A stretch of DNA of 64,000 nt from JBLMXQ01 sp050257855 (GTDB taxonomy: Bacteria; Acidobacteriota; Vicinamibacteria; Vicinamibacterales; CAVVIG01): contig JBLMXQ010000118.1 in NCBI GenBank assembly GCA_050257855.1, forward strand, positions 4,104 to 68,103, written 5' to 3'. This document shows, one piece after another, positions 56,531 through 64,000 of this stretch (its first letter is position 1; every line of letters begins with the position of its first letter). The notes under the pieces were generated by a model that was not told the DNA's origin, made no database searches, and saw only the letters and a program-made list of their open reading frames with translations. The translations under genes were made by a program, and so were the position numbers.

Positions 56531-56536
56531 TATAAT
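56531..56536 (+). promoter_or_regulatory. Consensus -10 TATAAT, leaderless spacing
   Basis: TATAAT is followed by GTGGGC and then the ATG at 56543, so transcription should start on or beside the initiation codon. A CTGACG at 56510-56515 is a weak -35 at 15 bases. It is within the 22-bp gap from the divergent lhr gene. Confidence 0.55.
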
Positions 56537-56542
56537 GTGGGC

Positions 56543-56809
56543 ATGGGTGATGCGGGGGAAGGACTGATCGACGCGGATGCTCGAATCCAGGAGCGTATGG
56601 ACGAACTCGAGCGCGAGCGGGCCAGCGCGTCTCAACGGACCATTCGCGACCCCGAGCTGGTGCGCGCGATCGAGTCGCTGAGGCTCGCGCGGACCGAGCT
56701 CGAAGGGCAGCTCGCCGCGACGGCTCACGAGCGGCGCCGCTCGCAGATTCAGCAGGCGCTCGAGGAGATCGATCGGCGGATGGCTGAGGCGAGCGCGCGA
56801 CTCACGTAG
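56543..56809 (+). CDS. Small coiled-coil protein of unknown function
   Basis: Protein of 88 residues, highly charged and almost entirely helical by composition: ARIQERMDELERERASASQRTIRDPELVRAIESLRLARTELEGQLAATAHERRRSQIQQALEEIDRRMAEASARL. Heptad-like leucine and alanine spacing suggests a coiled coil. No Cys, His cluster or membrane segment. It lacks a ribosome-binding site but has a perfect -10 six bases before the ATG, so a leaderless mRNA is likely. Divergent from lhr; its stop codon abuts the stop of the convergent BNR-repeat gene with no spacer. Confidence 0.72.
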   Translation: MGDAGEGLIDADARIQERMDELERERASASQRTIRDPELVRAIESLRLARTELEGQLAATAHERRRSQIQQALEEIDRRMAEASARLT

Positions 56810-59800
56810 CTAGGGCGCTCCGCGGTCGGCCACGCTGACGCGCGGCACGGACGGGGCGATCGCGGCGGCGTCCAGCCGGCGGTTCAGTTCTGGAATCCGC
56901 GTATCGACGAGCTCCTTCAAGCCCGCCATCGCCGGCTTCAGATCCTCCAGGGCCGTCGCGAGCTGCCGCTCCTGCGCGTCGGTCGGCCGCGATGTCGATC
57001 CCGACACGTCGCGGCTGACCGAGCCGATCTGACCGTTGGCGCGGCCGACCCGGCCCTGCGCCTCGCGCGTCAGCTTCGAGGTCTCGTCCGCGAACTTCTT
57101 CAGATCCGCCGGCGCGTTCTTCACCTCACCGAGCGCCTTCACGGTGGCGGCCGCCGCGTCGCGCAGTGCGAGCGCGCGGTTCGCCGCCGGAATCGACTCC
57201 TTCTGCGCGTCGTACGCCTTCCTCAGCAGATCCCAGCGCGCGCGCAGATCATCGGCTCCGACCCGCACGCGCGGATCCTCGGTCACCTGTATGGCGGCCG
57301 ACGCGCTGCGGCCATCGGCCGCGAGCGTCGCGCGATACCGGCCGGGCAGCACCACCGGGCCGCCCGGTGCTTCGGGAGCCGCGCCCGCTTCGCCGCCGCT
57401 CGGATCCCCTCCGCCGCCGTAGTCGCCCGGAACGCGCGCGTGCGTGCTCTCCGCCGGCCGCGGGCCCGCCGGATCGACGCCGGGCGCCCGAGGCCGCGCG
57501 GGCATCGGCAGGGGCGGCAGGCGCAGGTCCCATTCCACGCGGTGGACGCCGGATGCGCCGTCGACGTCGATCTCCCGAACGATTGTCCCGTCGGCGTCGG
57601 TGATGCGCAGCACGGGATGGGCCGCCGGCGTGGTCAGGCTGTAATAGATGATCGCGGCGCGCGGGGCGTTTCCGCCGACGTAGGTGGCCTGCGCCAGGAA
57701 GTCGCGATGCTCCAGGAAGTTGTAGGCGACGGCCGGCGTCGGCTCGAAGACGTGCGCGTCGGCCGCCGCGACCGCGTCGTTCCACTGCTCGAGCGGAGCG
57801 ATGTTCATGATGTAGATGCCGCGGCCGTGCGTTGCGACGACGAGCTCGCGATCGCGCGGCTGAATCTCCACGTCGAGGACGGGGACGTCCGGCAGTCCGT
57901 TGGCGAGCGGATGCCACGCCCGGCCGCGGTCGAGCGAGATGTACAGCCCGCGCTCGGTTCCCGCGAAGAGAAGATCGGCGTTGAACGGATCCTCCCGGAT
58001 CGCCCGCACCGCGGTCTCGGGCAGGCCTGACGTCATCGCCTGCCAGCTCCTGCCGCCGTCCTCGCTCGCGAACAGGTACGCCCGGTAATCGTCGTTCCGG
58101 TGGTTGTCGAACGCGACGAACATTCGATCGGCGCTCGCGTGCGACAGGACGATGCCGCTGACCCATGCGCCGTCCGGGGCGCCGGTGATCCGCGGCGTGA
58201 CGTTGTCCCAGGTCGCGCCGTCGTTTGCCGAGACCTGGAGCAGGCCGTCATCGGTCCCCACCGCCAGCACACCCGGGCGGACGGGCGATTCGGCCATCGC
58301 GGTCGCCGTGCCGTAGGCCGTGATGCCGTCGTTGCGCCCGAGCATCTGCGGGCCGGGCAGGACGCCCATGATCGGCAGCTTGTCGCGATCTATGTGCTTC
58401 GTCAGGTCGGGGCTGATGGCCGTCCAGTGATCGCCGCGGTCGAGCGAGCGCCACAGCCGGTTGCCCGCGAGGTAGATCGTCAGCGGGTTGTGGGGCGAGA
58501 CGACGATGGGCGTCGTCCAGTTGAAGCGCAGCGCCGGGTTGTCGGGACCCGGGGCGCCGGCTGCGCCGGCCTCCTGATCCGCGGGACCCGGCCTGCTCGT
58601 GTTGCGCTCGAACGGGCGGATCGCGGTGCGCTCGCCGGTCGCGGTGTCGAAGCGCGCGACGCGGCCGTCCTGCGTCTCGATGTAGGCGGTCGTCGCATCG
58701 GCCGGCGGCGCCGCGACGATCATCCCGTCGCCCCCGTCGACCTGAATCCAGTCGTCGTTGAGCGGACCCACGCGGTTGCGCGTCGCGCTCGGGCCGGACC
58801 AGACGCCGTTGTCCTGCAGACCGGCGTAGACGTGGTACGGGTCGCGGCTGTCGAAGGTCACGCCGTAGATCTGCGCGAGCGGGATGTTGTTGACGCGGGT
58901 CCAGGTAGCGCTCCGATCGCGCGACCACCAGAGCCCGCCGTCGTTCCCGAGCCAGATCGTCGAGGGACGCGACGGATCGATCCACATCGCGTGATGATCG
59001 ACGTGCACGTTGCGCGCGCCGTCGCTCCGGAACGTCTTCCCGCCATCGTCGGAGACGAACAGCGAGGTGCCGAGCATGTAGATGCGCCGATCGTCCTGAG
59101 GGTCAATGCGTATCTGGCTGAAGTAGAGCGGCCGCGGCTGGAGCGGGCTCACTTTCGTCCACGTCCTGCCGCGATCGTTCGACCGGAAGATGCCGCCGTC
59201 CTTGTGCTCGTACGAGACGTAGAGGACGTCCGGGTTCTTCCGGAAGATGTCGATTCCGATGCGGCCGACGTTGCCGGACGGAAGGCCGCGCTCGAGGCGC
59301 GTCCAGGTCTTCCCGCCGTTCGTCGTCTTGTACAGGCCGCTGCCGGCTCCGCCGCCGTTGAAGCCGTACGCCTTGCGCTCGCGCTGATAGGCGGCGGCAT
59401 AGAGCGTGTCCGGGTCGCGCGGGTCCATGGCCACGTCGACGAACCCCGTGTTCTCGTCGATGAACTTCGTGTTCGTCCAGGTCCTGCCGCCGTCGGTCGT
59501 CTTGAACAGTCCGCGTTCGCGGTTCGGTCCCCACAGATGTCCGAGCGCCGCCACGTAGACGACATCGGGGTTGGTCGGGTGGATGACGATGCGCCCGATG
59601 TGCTTCGAATCGGCGAGGCCCATCAGCGTCCAGGTGGCGCCGCCGTCGGTGGACTTGTAGACGCCGTTGCCCCACGACGAGCTCTGGCGGCTGTTGGCTT
59701 CGCCGGTCCCGACCCACACGATGTCCGGATTCGAGCGGGAGACGGCGATGTCGCCGATCGAGGTGGTGCCGAAGCGGTCGAAGACCGGCGTCCACGTCGT

Positions 59801-59998
59801 GCCGCCGTTCACGGTCTTCCAGACGCCCCCGGTCGCCGCGCCGACGTAGATCACGTCGGGATGCGACTCGTCGACGGCGATGTCGTCGATTCGCCCGCCG
59901 GTAATGGCGGGCCCGATCGCGCGCCACTGCAGCGCGCCGGTGATCTGCGGGACGGTCAGCGTCAGGGCCAGGAGGAAGCTGGAGAGGGCCGGGAGCAT
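56810..59998 (-). CDS. Secreted BNR/sortilin-like beta-propeller protein
   Basis: Protein of 1062 residues. Signal peptide (MLPALSSFLLALTLTVPQITGA), then many BNR/Asp-box repeats of the type SxDGGxTW (KTVNGGTTWTPV, KSTDGGATWTLM, KTTDGGRTWTNT, KTTNGGKTWTRL, RSNDRGRTWTKV, ASEDGGRSWQAM) forming one or two large propellers as in VPS10/sortilin-like exoproteins and xyloglucanase-type folds. From about residue 800 comes a beta-sandwich region (RITDADGTIVREIDVDG), then a helical C-terminal tail. Such proteins are abundant in Acidobacteria, usually without known substrate. A TAGAAT seven bases before 59998 and the lack of a Shine-Dalgarno sequence favour this leaderless start over the ATG at 60016. 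Confidence 0.88.
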   Translation of the reverse strand: MLPALSSFLLALTLTVPQITGALQWRAIGPAITGGRIDDIAVDESHPDVIYVGAATGGVWKTVNGGTTWTPVFDRFGTTSIGDIAVSRSNPDIVWVGTGEANSRQSSSWGNGVYKSTDGGATWTLMGLADSKHIGRIVIHPTNPDVVYVAALGHLWGPNRERGLFKTTDGGRTWTNTKFIDENTGFVDVAMDPRDPDTLYAAAYQRERKAYGFNGGGAGSGLYKTTNGGKTWTRLERGLPSGNVGRIGIDIFRKNPDVLYVSYEHKDGGIFRSNDRGRTWTKVSPLQPRPLYFSQIRIDPQDDRRIYMLGTSLFVSDDGGKTFRSDGARNVHVDHHAMWIDPSRPSTIWLGNDGGLWWSRDRSATWTRVNNIPLAQIYGVTFDSRDPYHVYAGLQDNGVWSGPSATRNRVGPLNDDWIQVDGGDGMIVAAPPADATTAYIETQDGRVARFDTATGERTAIRPFERNTSRPGPADQEAGAAGAPGPDNPALRFNWTTPIVVSPHNPLTIYLAGNRLWRSLDRGDHWTAISPDLTKHIDRDKLPIMGVLPGPQMLGRNDGITAYGTATAMAESPVRPGVLAVGTDDGLLQVSANDGATWDNVTPRITGAPDGAWVSGIVLSHASADRMFVAFDNHRNDDYRAYLFASEDGGRSWQAMTSGLPETAVRAIREDPFNADLLFAGTERGLYISLDRGRAWHPLANGLPDVPVLDVEIQPRDRELVVATHGRGIYIMNIAPLEQWNDAVAAADAHVFEPTPAVAYNFLEHRDFLAQATYVGGNAPRAAIIYYSLTTPAAHPVLRITDADGTIVREIDVDGASGVHRVEWDLRLPPLPMPARPRAPGVDPAGPRPAESTHARVPGDYGGGGDPSGGEAGAAPEAPGGPVVLPGRYRATLAADGRSASAAIQVTEDPRVRVGADDLRARWDLLRKAYDAQKESIPAANRALALRDAAAATVKALGEVKNAPADLKKFADETSKLTREAQGRVGRANGQIGSVSRDVSGSTSRPTDAQERQLATALEDLKPAMAGLKELVDTRIPELNRRLDAAAIAPSVPRVSVADRGAP

Positions 59999-60005
59999 GC
60001 CGCAG

Positions 60006-60011
60006 ATTCTA
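60006..60011 (-). promoter_or_regulatory. -10 TAGAAT seven bases before the BNR-protein start
   Basis: TAGAAT (five of six bases) on the minus strand overlaps the region between two candidate start codons (60016 and 59998). If it is used, only 59998 can be the initiation codon. Confidence 0.4.
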
Positions 60012-60041
60012 CTCATGTCGAACCGCCGGCGGCCCGTGGAG

Positions 60042-60077
60042 TCGTCCTTTGTGTCCTTCGTGCTTTTGGGATAGCAT
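60042..60077 (+). promoter_or_regulatory. Dispersed repeat and possible promoter upstream of nuoA
   Basis: The minus strand of 60042-60070 reads AGCACGAAGGACACAAAGGA, a copy of the repeat also seen at 28979 and 63929. On the plus strand the same bases supply TTGTGT (60049-60054), 17 bases before TAGCAT (60072-60077), a plausible though weak promoter that would start transcription near 60084 and favour the nuoA start at 60136. Confidence 0.35.
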
Positions 60078-60135
60078 GATGGCCTGGCTTGCGAAATCGT
60101 TCACAAGCCGTGACGCGCACCGACCGGACCGCCGC

Positions 60136-60525
60136 ATGCAGGGCTGGGCCTCCATTCTCATCATGATCGGACTCGGCGCCGGGTTCGCCCTGGTGTCGGT
60201 CGTCCTGTCGAACGTCCTCGGCCCCCGGCGGCCGACGCCCGAGAAGTCGGCCCCGTACGAATGCGGCATGCCGCCGGTCGGCGACGCGCGTGAGCGCCAG
60301 TCGGTCAAGTTCTACCTGGTCGCGATGATCTTCCTGCTGTTCGACATCGAGGTCGCGTTTCTCTACCCCTGGGCCATGGCGCTGCGCGGGCTCGGCTGGG
60401 CCGGGTTCGTGCAGGTGGTCCTCTTCATGCTGCTCCTGCTCGCGGGCTACGTGTACGTCTGGCGCAAGGGCGTGCTCGACTGGGGGAACGAGAACCGGGG
60501 CCGTCAGGTGGCTGAACGCCGATAG
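60136..60525 (+). CDS. nuoA: NADH-quinone oxidoreductase subunit A
   Basis: Membrane protein of 129 residues with three helices (residues about 5-25, 62-82, 90-112). Family signatures: TPEKSAPYECGMPPVGDARERQSVKFYLVAMIFLLFDIEVAFLYPWA, including the Cys and the FDxE motif of the loop and second helix. It is part of the membrane arm near the quinone site of complex I. In-frame ATGs at 60076/60079 would add about 20 polar residues not typical of the family. Confidence 0.93.
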   Translation: MQGWASILIMIGLGAGFALVSVVLSNVLGPRRPTPEKSAPYECGMPPVGDARERQSVKFYLVAMIFLLFDIEVAFLYPWAMALRGLGWAGFVQVVLFMLLLLAGYVYVWRKGVLDWGNENRGRQVAERR

Positions 60526-60549
60526 CCGATAGCCGAGAGCTGTTCTGAA

Positions 60550-61014
60550 ATGGGCCTTGAAGCCGAGCTTCCCGTCCTGACAACGACCGTCGAGAAGATG
60601 GTCCAGTGGGCGCGCCGATCCTCGATCTGGCCGGTCACCTTCGGGCTGGCCTGCTGCGCGATCGAGATGATGGCGATGAGCTGCAGCCGGTACGACATCG
60701 CGCGGTTCGGCGCCGAGGTGTTTCGCGGCAGCCCGCGCCAGTCGGACCTCATGATCGTGGCCGGCCGGCTCTCGCGGAAGATGGCGCCCGCCCTGCGCCG
60801 CATCTACGATCAGATGCCCGAACCCAAGTGGGTCATCTCGATGGGCGCGTGCGCGTCGATCGGCGGCGTGTTCGACAACTATGCGATCGTGCAGGGCGTC
60901 GATCAGGTCGTGCCCGTGGACGTGTACGTCCCCGGCTGCCCGCCGCGGCCCGAGTCGCTCATCTACGGCATCGTCCAGCTGCAGCGGAAGATCTCGCAGC
61001 AGAAGCTCGCGTAA
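60550..61014 (+). CDS. nuoB: NADH-quinone oxidoreductase subunit B
   Basis: Protein of 154 residues. Ligands of cluster N2 are visible: the tandem Cys in FGLACCAIEMMAMS, the Cys in MGACASIGGVFDNY, and the Cys in VPGCPPRPESLIYGIVQLQRKI. The order and spacing are canonical. Passes electrons to quinone in the connecting module with NuoD and NuoC. The stop overlaps the nuoC start (TAATG). Confidence 0.96.
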   Translation: MGLEAELPVLTTTVEKMVQWARRSSIWPVTFGLACCAIEMMAMSCSRYDIARFGAEVFRGSPRQSDLMIVAGRLSRKMAPALRRIYDQMPEPKWVISMGACASIGGVFDNYAIVQGVDQVVPVDVYVPGCPPRPESLIYGIVQLQRKISQQKLA

Positions 61015-61565
61015 TGGAACGACCCGCGCCGATCGCGTCGTTGACCCAGGCGGTGCCTGACGCCGCGCTGGAGGCGGTGCCGAGCGTCGATCTGCAGCCG
61101 ACGGTGTACGTGCCGCGCGACCGTGCGGCCGAGGTGCTCCGCGTGCTGCGCGATCATCCCGACCTGCGCTTCGACGTCCTCTCCGAGCTCACCGCGGTCG
61201 ACTTCTGGCCGCGCGAGCCGCGCTTCGAGGTCGTCTACCTGCTGCTGTCGACGATCCACCGGCATCGGATCCGGGTCAAGGTGCGGCTCCATGGGGAGGA
61301 CGCGCACCTGCCGACCGCCATCCCGATCTGGGCGGGCGCCAACTGGCTCGAGCGCGAAGTGTGGGACATGTTCGGGGTCGTCTTCGACGGCCATCCCGAC
61401 CTGCGGCGGCTGCTCATGCCCGAGGACTGGGAGGGCCACCCGCTGCGGAAGGATTATCCGGTGCAGATCCGGATGGTCCCGCGCACGGGCGAGCCGCTGC
61501 AGGTGACCGAGGAGGAGTTCCGCGCGAATCTCGAGCGCGATCGCCGGGTGCGGCGTGAATCCTGA
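61014..61565 (+). CDS. nuoC: NADH-quinone oxidoreductase subunit C
   Basis: Protein of 183 residues, the 30-kDa subunit as a separate polypeptide (not fused to NuoD). Signatures: LSELTAVDFWPREPRFEVVYLLLSTIHRHRIRVKVRL, PIWAGANWLEREVWDMFGVVFDGHPDLRRLLMPEDWEGHPLRKDYPVQ. Its 3' end overlaps the next gene, a SIS-domain isomerase, by 11 bases. Confidence 0.95.
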   Translation: MERPAPIASLTQAVPDAALEAVPSVDLQPTVYVPRDRAAEVLRVLRDHPDLRFDVLSELTAVDFWPREPRFEVVYLLLSTIHRHRIRVKVRLHGEDAHLPTAIPIWAGANWLEREVWDMFGVVFDGHPDLRRLLMPEDWEGHPLRKDYPVQIRMVPRTGEPLQVTEEEFRANLERDRRVRRES

Positions 61566-62142
61566 TCCGGCTGCCGACGTCTTCGCGGCGACGATAGCCG
61601 AAACGATTGCCCTGCACGAGGCGGTGGGGAGGGGCGCAGCCGGACCGGTCGTCGACGCGGCTGCCGCAATCCGGGCGGCGCTCGAGTCGGGCGGAACGCT
61701 GCTGCTGTTCGGCAACGGCGGCAGCGCGGCCGACGCCCAGCACGTGGCCGCCGAGCTCGTCGGCCGCTTCCTGCGGCTGCGCCGCGCGCTGCCCGCCGTG
61801 GCGCTGACGACGGACACGAGCGTGCTGACGAGCGTCGGCAACGACTTCAGCTACGACAAGGTGTTCGCGCGGCAGCTGGAGGCGCTCGGGCGTCGCGGCG
61901 ACGTCGCGCTCGGTATCACGACGAGCGGCGCGTCGGCCAACGTGCTGGCCGGAATCGAGACGGCGCGCGCACGGGGGCTGCGGACGATCGCGCTGACGGG
62001 CGGCGACGGCGGGCCGGTCGGACGGGCCGCGGCGATTCACGTGAACGTGCCGTCGGCGTCGCCGGCGCGCGTGCAGGAGGTCCACCGGACGCTGCTGCAC
62101 GTGATCTGCGATCTGGTGGAGAGGGCGTTCGCGGATGCCTGA
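61555..62142 (+). CDS. gmhA: Phosphoheptose-isomerase-like SIS-domain protein inside the nuo operon
   Basis: Protein of 195 residues from a GTG at 61555. SIS fold with GmhA landmarks: ESGGTLLLFGNGGSAADAQHVAAELVGRFLRLRRALPAVALTTDTSVLTSVGNDFSYDKVFARQLEALGRRGDVALGITTSGASANVLAGIETARARG, and C-terminal VHRTLLHVICDLVER. GmhA converts sedoheptulose 7-phosphate to D-glycero-D-manno-heptose 7-phosphate for lipopolysaccharide core. It overlaps nuoC by 11 bases and nuoD by eight bases, so it is translated within the complex I operon although its known pathway is unrelated. Confidence 0.9.
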   Translation: MNPDPAADVFAATIAETIALHEAVGRGAAGPVVDAAAAIRAALESGGTLLLFGNGGSAADAQHVAAELVGRFLRLRRALPAVALTTDTSVLTSVGNDFSYDKVFARQLEALGRRGDVALGITTSGASANVLAGIETARARGLRTIALTGGDGGPVGRAAAIHVNVPSASPARVQEVHRTLLHVICDLVERAFADA

Positions 62143-63316
62143 CATCAAGACCGAGGTCATGACCGTCAACATGGGGCCCCAGCACCCCAGCACGCACGGC
62201 GTGCTGCGGCTGGTGCTGGAGCTCGACGGCGAGACGGTCCTGTCGGCGTCGCCGACCATCGGCTACCTCCACACCGGCATCGAGAAGACGGCCGAGCAGA
62301 AGAAGTGGCAGCAGGTCATCCCGCTGGTCGAGCGGATGGACTACCTGAGCGCCCAGTCCAACAGCATGGCGTTCTGCCTGTCGGTGGAGCGGCTGCTCGG
62401 CATCGAGGTCCCCGAGCGCGTGCGATCGATCCGGGTCCTGATCGCCGAGCTGCAGCGCATCAACAGCCATCTGGTGTGGCTCGGCACGCACGGCATGGAA
62501 GTCGGCGCCGTGTCGGTGATGCTCTACTGCTTCCGGGAGCGCGAGCTCCTGCTGAACATCAACGAGATGCTCGCCGGCTTCCGGATGTTCCCGAGCTACA
62601 TGCGCGTCGGCGGCCTGCGCGAGGATCTGCCGCGCGGCTTCCACGAAGCGGTGCGCTCGTTCCTCGACCGCTTCCCGGCGAAGCTGGACGAGTACGAGGA
62701 CCTGCTGACGCAGAACGAGATCTACCTCGAGCGGACGCGCGGGGTGGGGCGGCTGACGAGGGAGACGGCGCTCGACTGCGGTCTGGTCGGCCCGATCGGC
62801 CGCGCGTCCGGCGTCGACTACGACGTGCGGAAGGTGTTTCCGTATCTCGGGTACGAGACGTTCGACTTCGACGTGCCGGTCCGGACCGAGGGCGACGTGT
62901 ACGCGCGCTACCAGGTGCGCGTGGCCGAGATGCGCGAGAGCGTGAAGATCTGCCGGCAGGCGCTCGGGCGGATCACGCCGGCCGGCGCGTGGGCGGTCGA
63001 CGATCCGCGCATCACTCCGCCGCCCAAGGACAAGGTGTACAGCGAGATGGAGGCGCTCATCCAGCACTTCCTCATCCACTCGCAGGGATTCACCGTGCCG
63101 GCGGGCGAGGCGTACGTGCCGGTGGAGGGGCCGCGCGGGGAGCACGGCTTCTCGATCGTGTCGGACGGCACGAACCGCCCGTGGCGGGTCAAGGCGCGCG
63201 CGCCGTCGCTGCTCGCCTGCCAGGCGCTCGAACGGATGATCGTGGGCGGGCTGATCGCGGACGTGATCGCCGTCATCGGGTCGATCGACGTCGTGATGGG
63301 AGACGTGGACCGGTGA
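62135..63316 (+). CDS. nuoD: NADH-quinone oxidoreductase subunit D
   Basis: Protein of 393 residues, the 49-kDa subunit. Quinone-site segment VNMGPQHPSTHGVLRLVLELDGE, then GYLHTGIEKTAEQKKWQQVIPLVERMDYLS, LVWLGTHGMEVGAVSVMLYCFRERE, and the C-terminal SIVSDGTNRPWRVKARAPSLLACQALERMIVGGLIADVIAVIGSIDVVMGDVDR. Complete and of family length. It starts inside the SIS gene and its last codons overlap the nuoE GTG. Confidence 0.96.
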   Translation: MPDIKTEVMTVNMGPQHPSTHGVLRLVLELDGETVLSASPTIGYLHTGIEKTAEQKKWQQVIPLVERMDYLSAQSNSMAFCLSVERLLGIEVPERVRSIRVLIAELQRINSHLVWLGTHGMEVGAVSVMLYCFRERELLLNINEMLAGFRMFPSYMRVGGLREDLPRGFHEAVRSFLDRFPAKLDEYEDLLTQNEIYLERTRGVGRLTRETALDCGLVGPIGRASGVDYDVRKVFPYLGYETFDFDVPVRTEGDVYARYQVRVAEMRESVKICRQALGRITPAGAWAVDDPRITPPPKDKVYSEMEALIQHFLIHSQGFTVPAGEAYVPVEGPRGEHGFSIVSDGTNRPWRVKARAPSLLACQALERMIVGGLIADVIAVIGSIDVVMGDVDR

Positions 63317-63918
63317 GTTTCCATCCGAAGATGGCGTACGACGCCGCGTTCCAGAAGTCGACGCGGACGCTGGTCGGGGGCAACGAGCCGTTCGAGTACA
63401 CCCCGGAGCGCCGCGCGCGCTTCGACGCCATCGTCGCGCGGTATCCGCCGGACCGGAAGCGTTCGGCCGTGCTGCCGGCGCTCTATCTGGTGCAGGATCA
63501 GCAGGGCTACGTCACCGCGAGCGCGATGCGGTACGTCGCCGATCTGCTCGAGTTGACGCCGGCCGACGTCGAGGACGTCGTGTCGTACTACACGATGTTC
63601 TACACGAAGCCGGTCGGCCGGTTCGTGCTGAGCGTCTGCCGTACGCTGTCGTGTGCGCTCCTCGGCGCGGAGCGCGTGACGGAGGAGATCTGCGGCAAGC
63701 TCGGGATCAGGCCGGGCGAGACCGATCCGACCGGCACCTTCACGCTGCTCGAGGTCGAGTGCCTCGGCGCGTGCGACCGCGCCCCGGTCGTCATGGTGAA
63801 CGACGCGTGGCAGGAATGCCTGCAGCCCGAGGACGCGTCGAAGCTGCTCGACGACCTGAAGGCGCGCGGGGAAGCGGCGCTCAGCGGATGCCATCACGTC
63901 GTGGAGCGCCGGAAATGA
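63313..63918 (+). CDS. nuoE: NADH-quinone oxidoreductase subunit E
   Basis: Protein of 201 residues. The [2Fe-2S] ligands are in LSVCRTLSCALLG and VECLGACDRAPVVMVN. An N-terminal extension of about 40 residues (MAYDAAFQKSTRTLVGGNEPFEYTPERRARFDAIVARYPPDRKRSAV) precedes the thioredoxin-like domain. The start is taken as GTG 63313, overlapping the nuoD stop; ATG 63331 is possible. It overlaps the next frame by four bases (ATGA). Confidence 0.94.
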   Translation: MSFHPKMAYDAAFQKSTRTLVGGNEPFEYTPERRARFDAIVARYPPDRKRSAVLPALYLVQDQQGYVTASAMRYVADLLELTPADVEDVVSYYTMFYTKPVGRFVLSVCRTLSCALLGAERVTEEICGKLGIRPGETDPTGTFTLLEVECLGACDRAPVVMVNDAWQECLQPEDASKLLDDLKARGEAALSGCHHVVERRK

Positions 63919-64000
63919 CCGACGTCAACCACGAGGGCACGAACGACACGAAGGACGTCTTCGAGAATACGGGGTCGAGGGGCCGGCCCGCAGGCGGGCC
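63915..64000 (+). CDS. Start of the next gene, possibly nuoF (cut by the window end)
   Basis: An ATG at 63915 overlaps the nuoE stop and opens a frame that runs to the window end: 28 residues beginning MTDVNHEGTNDTKDVF. By operon order nuoF is expected, but these residues look like translated dispersed repeat rather than a NuoF N-terminus, so the true start of nuoF may lie further downstream, outside the window. Confidence 0.45.
   Translation, partial: MTDVNHEGTNDTKDVFENTGSRGRPAGG
63929..63957 (+). repeat. Dispersed GGACACGAAGGA-type repeat after nuoE
   Basis: The plus strand contains CACGAGGGCACGAACGACAC and then GAAGGACG, a third member of the repeat found at 28979-29018 and 60042-60070. 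It lies just after the nuoE stop and within the frame opened at 63915. Confidence 0.45.

Overview
The window is about 64 kb of uniformly GC-rich bacterial chromosome. It is densely packed, with many overlapping start/stop junctions. I see no tRNA, rRNA, CRISPR array, transposase or phage gene. The gene content suggests an Acidobacteriota-like soil or sediment bacterium: DUF1592/DUF1552 secreted proteins, a reaction-centre-type tetraheme cytochrome, Ser/Thr kinase plus PP2C, BNR propeller protein, b6-like Rieske/cytochrome b operon. This assignment is inferred from gene content only.

Layout. 1-5.2 kb: signalling (partial Ser/Thr kinase, PP2C phosphatase, AAA ATPase, hybrid histidine kinase). 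5.4-15.1 kb: a sigma-54 activator with a degenerate receiver domain, candidate activator repeats and a -24/-12 promoter. These precede a co-directional electron-transfer operon: CxxCH-bearing beta-barrel candidate, cupredoxin, FAD/Fe-S oxidoreductase, Rieske protein, b6-type cytochrome b, eight-heme cytochrome, monoheme lipoprotein. 15.1-18.6 kb: BlaI/BlaR1-type regulator pair with a readable promoter-operator, and a B12-binding radical SAM protein. 18.6-22.6 kb: CDF transporter, LemA, DUF2207, YceI. 22.7-26.7 kb: a small cluster with NnrS-type membrane proteins, DUF59, DUF2249 and cupin proteins. Two identical FNR/FixK-type palindromes precede its two plus-strand units. 27.9-41.9 kb: two paralogous three-gene cassettes (DUF1592 cytochrome, DUF1552 Tat protein, ankyrin protein) diverge from one intergenic region; the right copy is extended by a monoheme protein and an MBL hydrolase.

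41.9-51.7 kb: cardiolipin-synthase-like protein, YajQ, FdhD, DinB, then a minus-strand formate dehydrogenase operon. Its catalytic subunit contains an in-frame UGA at the selenocysteine position, followed by a SECIS-like hairpin whose GGUCU loop sits exactly where it does in E. coli fdhF. The subunit is also split: its N-terminal [4Fe-4S] domain is on a separate ferredoxin-type polypeptide at the other end of the operon, coupled to a tetraheme cytochrome. 51.8-60 kb: Lhr-type helicase, a small leaderless coiled-coil gene, a BNR-repeat exoprotein. 60.1-64 kb: nuoABCDE with a phosphoheptose-isomerase-like gene embedded between nuoC and nuoD; the window ends just inside the next gene.

Taken together the window describes a respiratory lifestyle: formate oxidation to NAD+ and/or cytochrome c, complex I, a bc-type complex with multiheme cytochromes reaching towards the outer membrane, and a nitric-oxide/low-oxygen-responsive cluster. 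The strongest and most unusual items are the split selenocysteine formate dehydrogenase, the self-contained sigma-54 circuit, the mirrored cassettes, and the recurrent leaderless starts. All functional statements rest on motif reading by eye; no database search was run.
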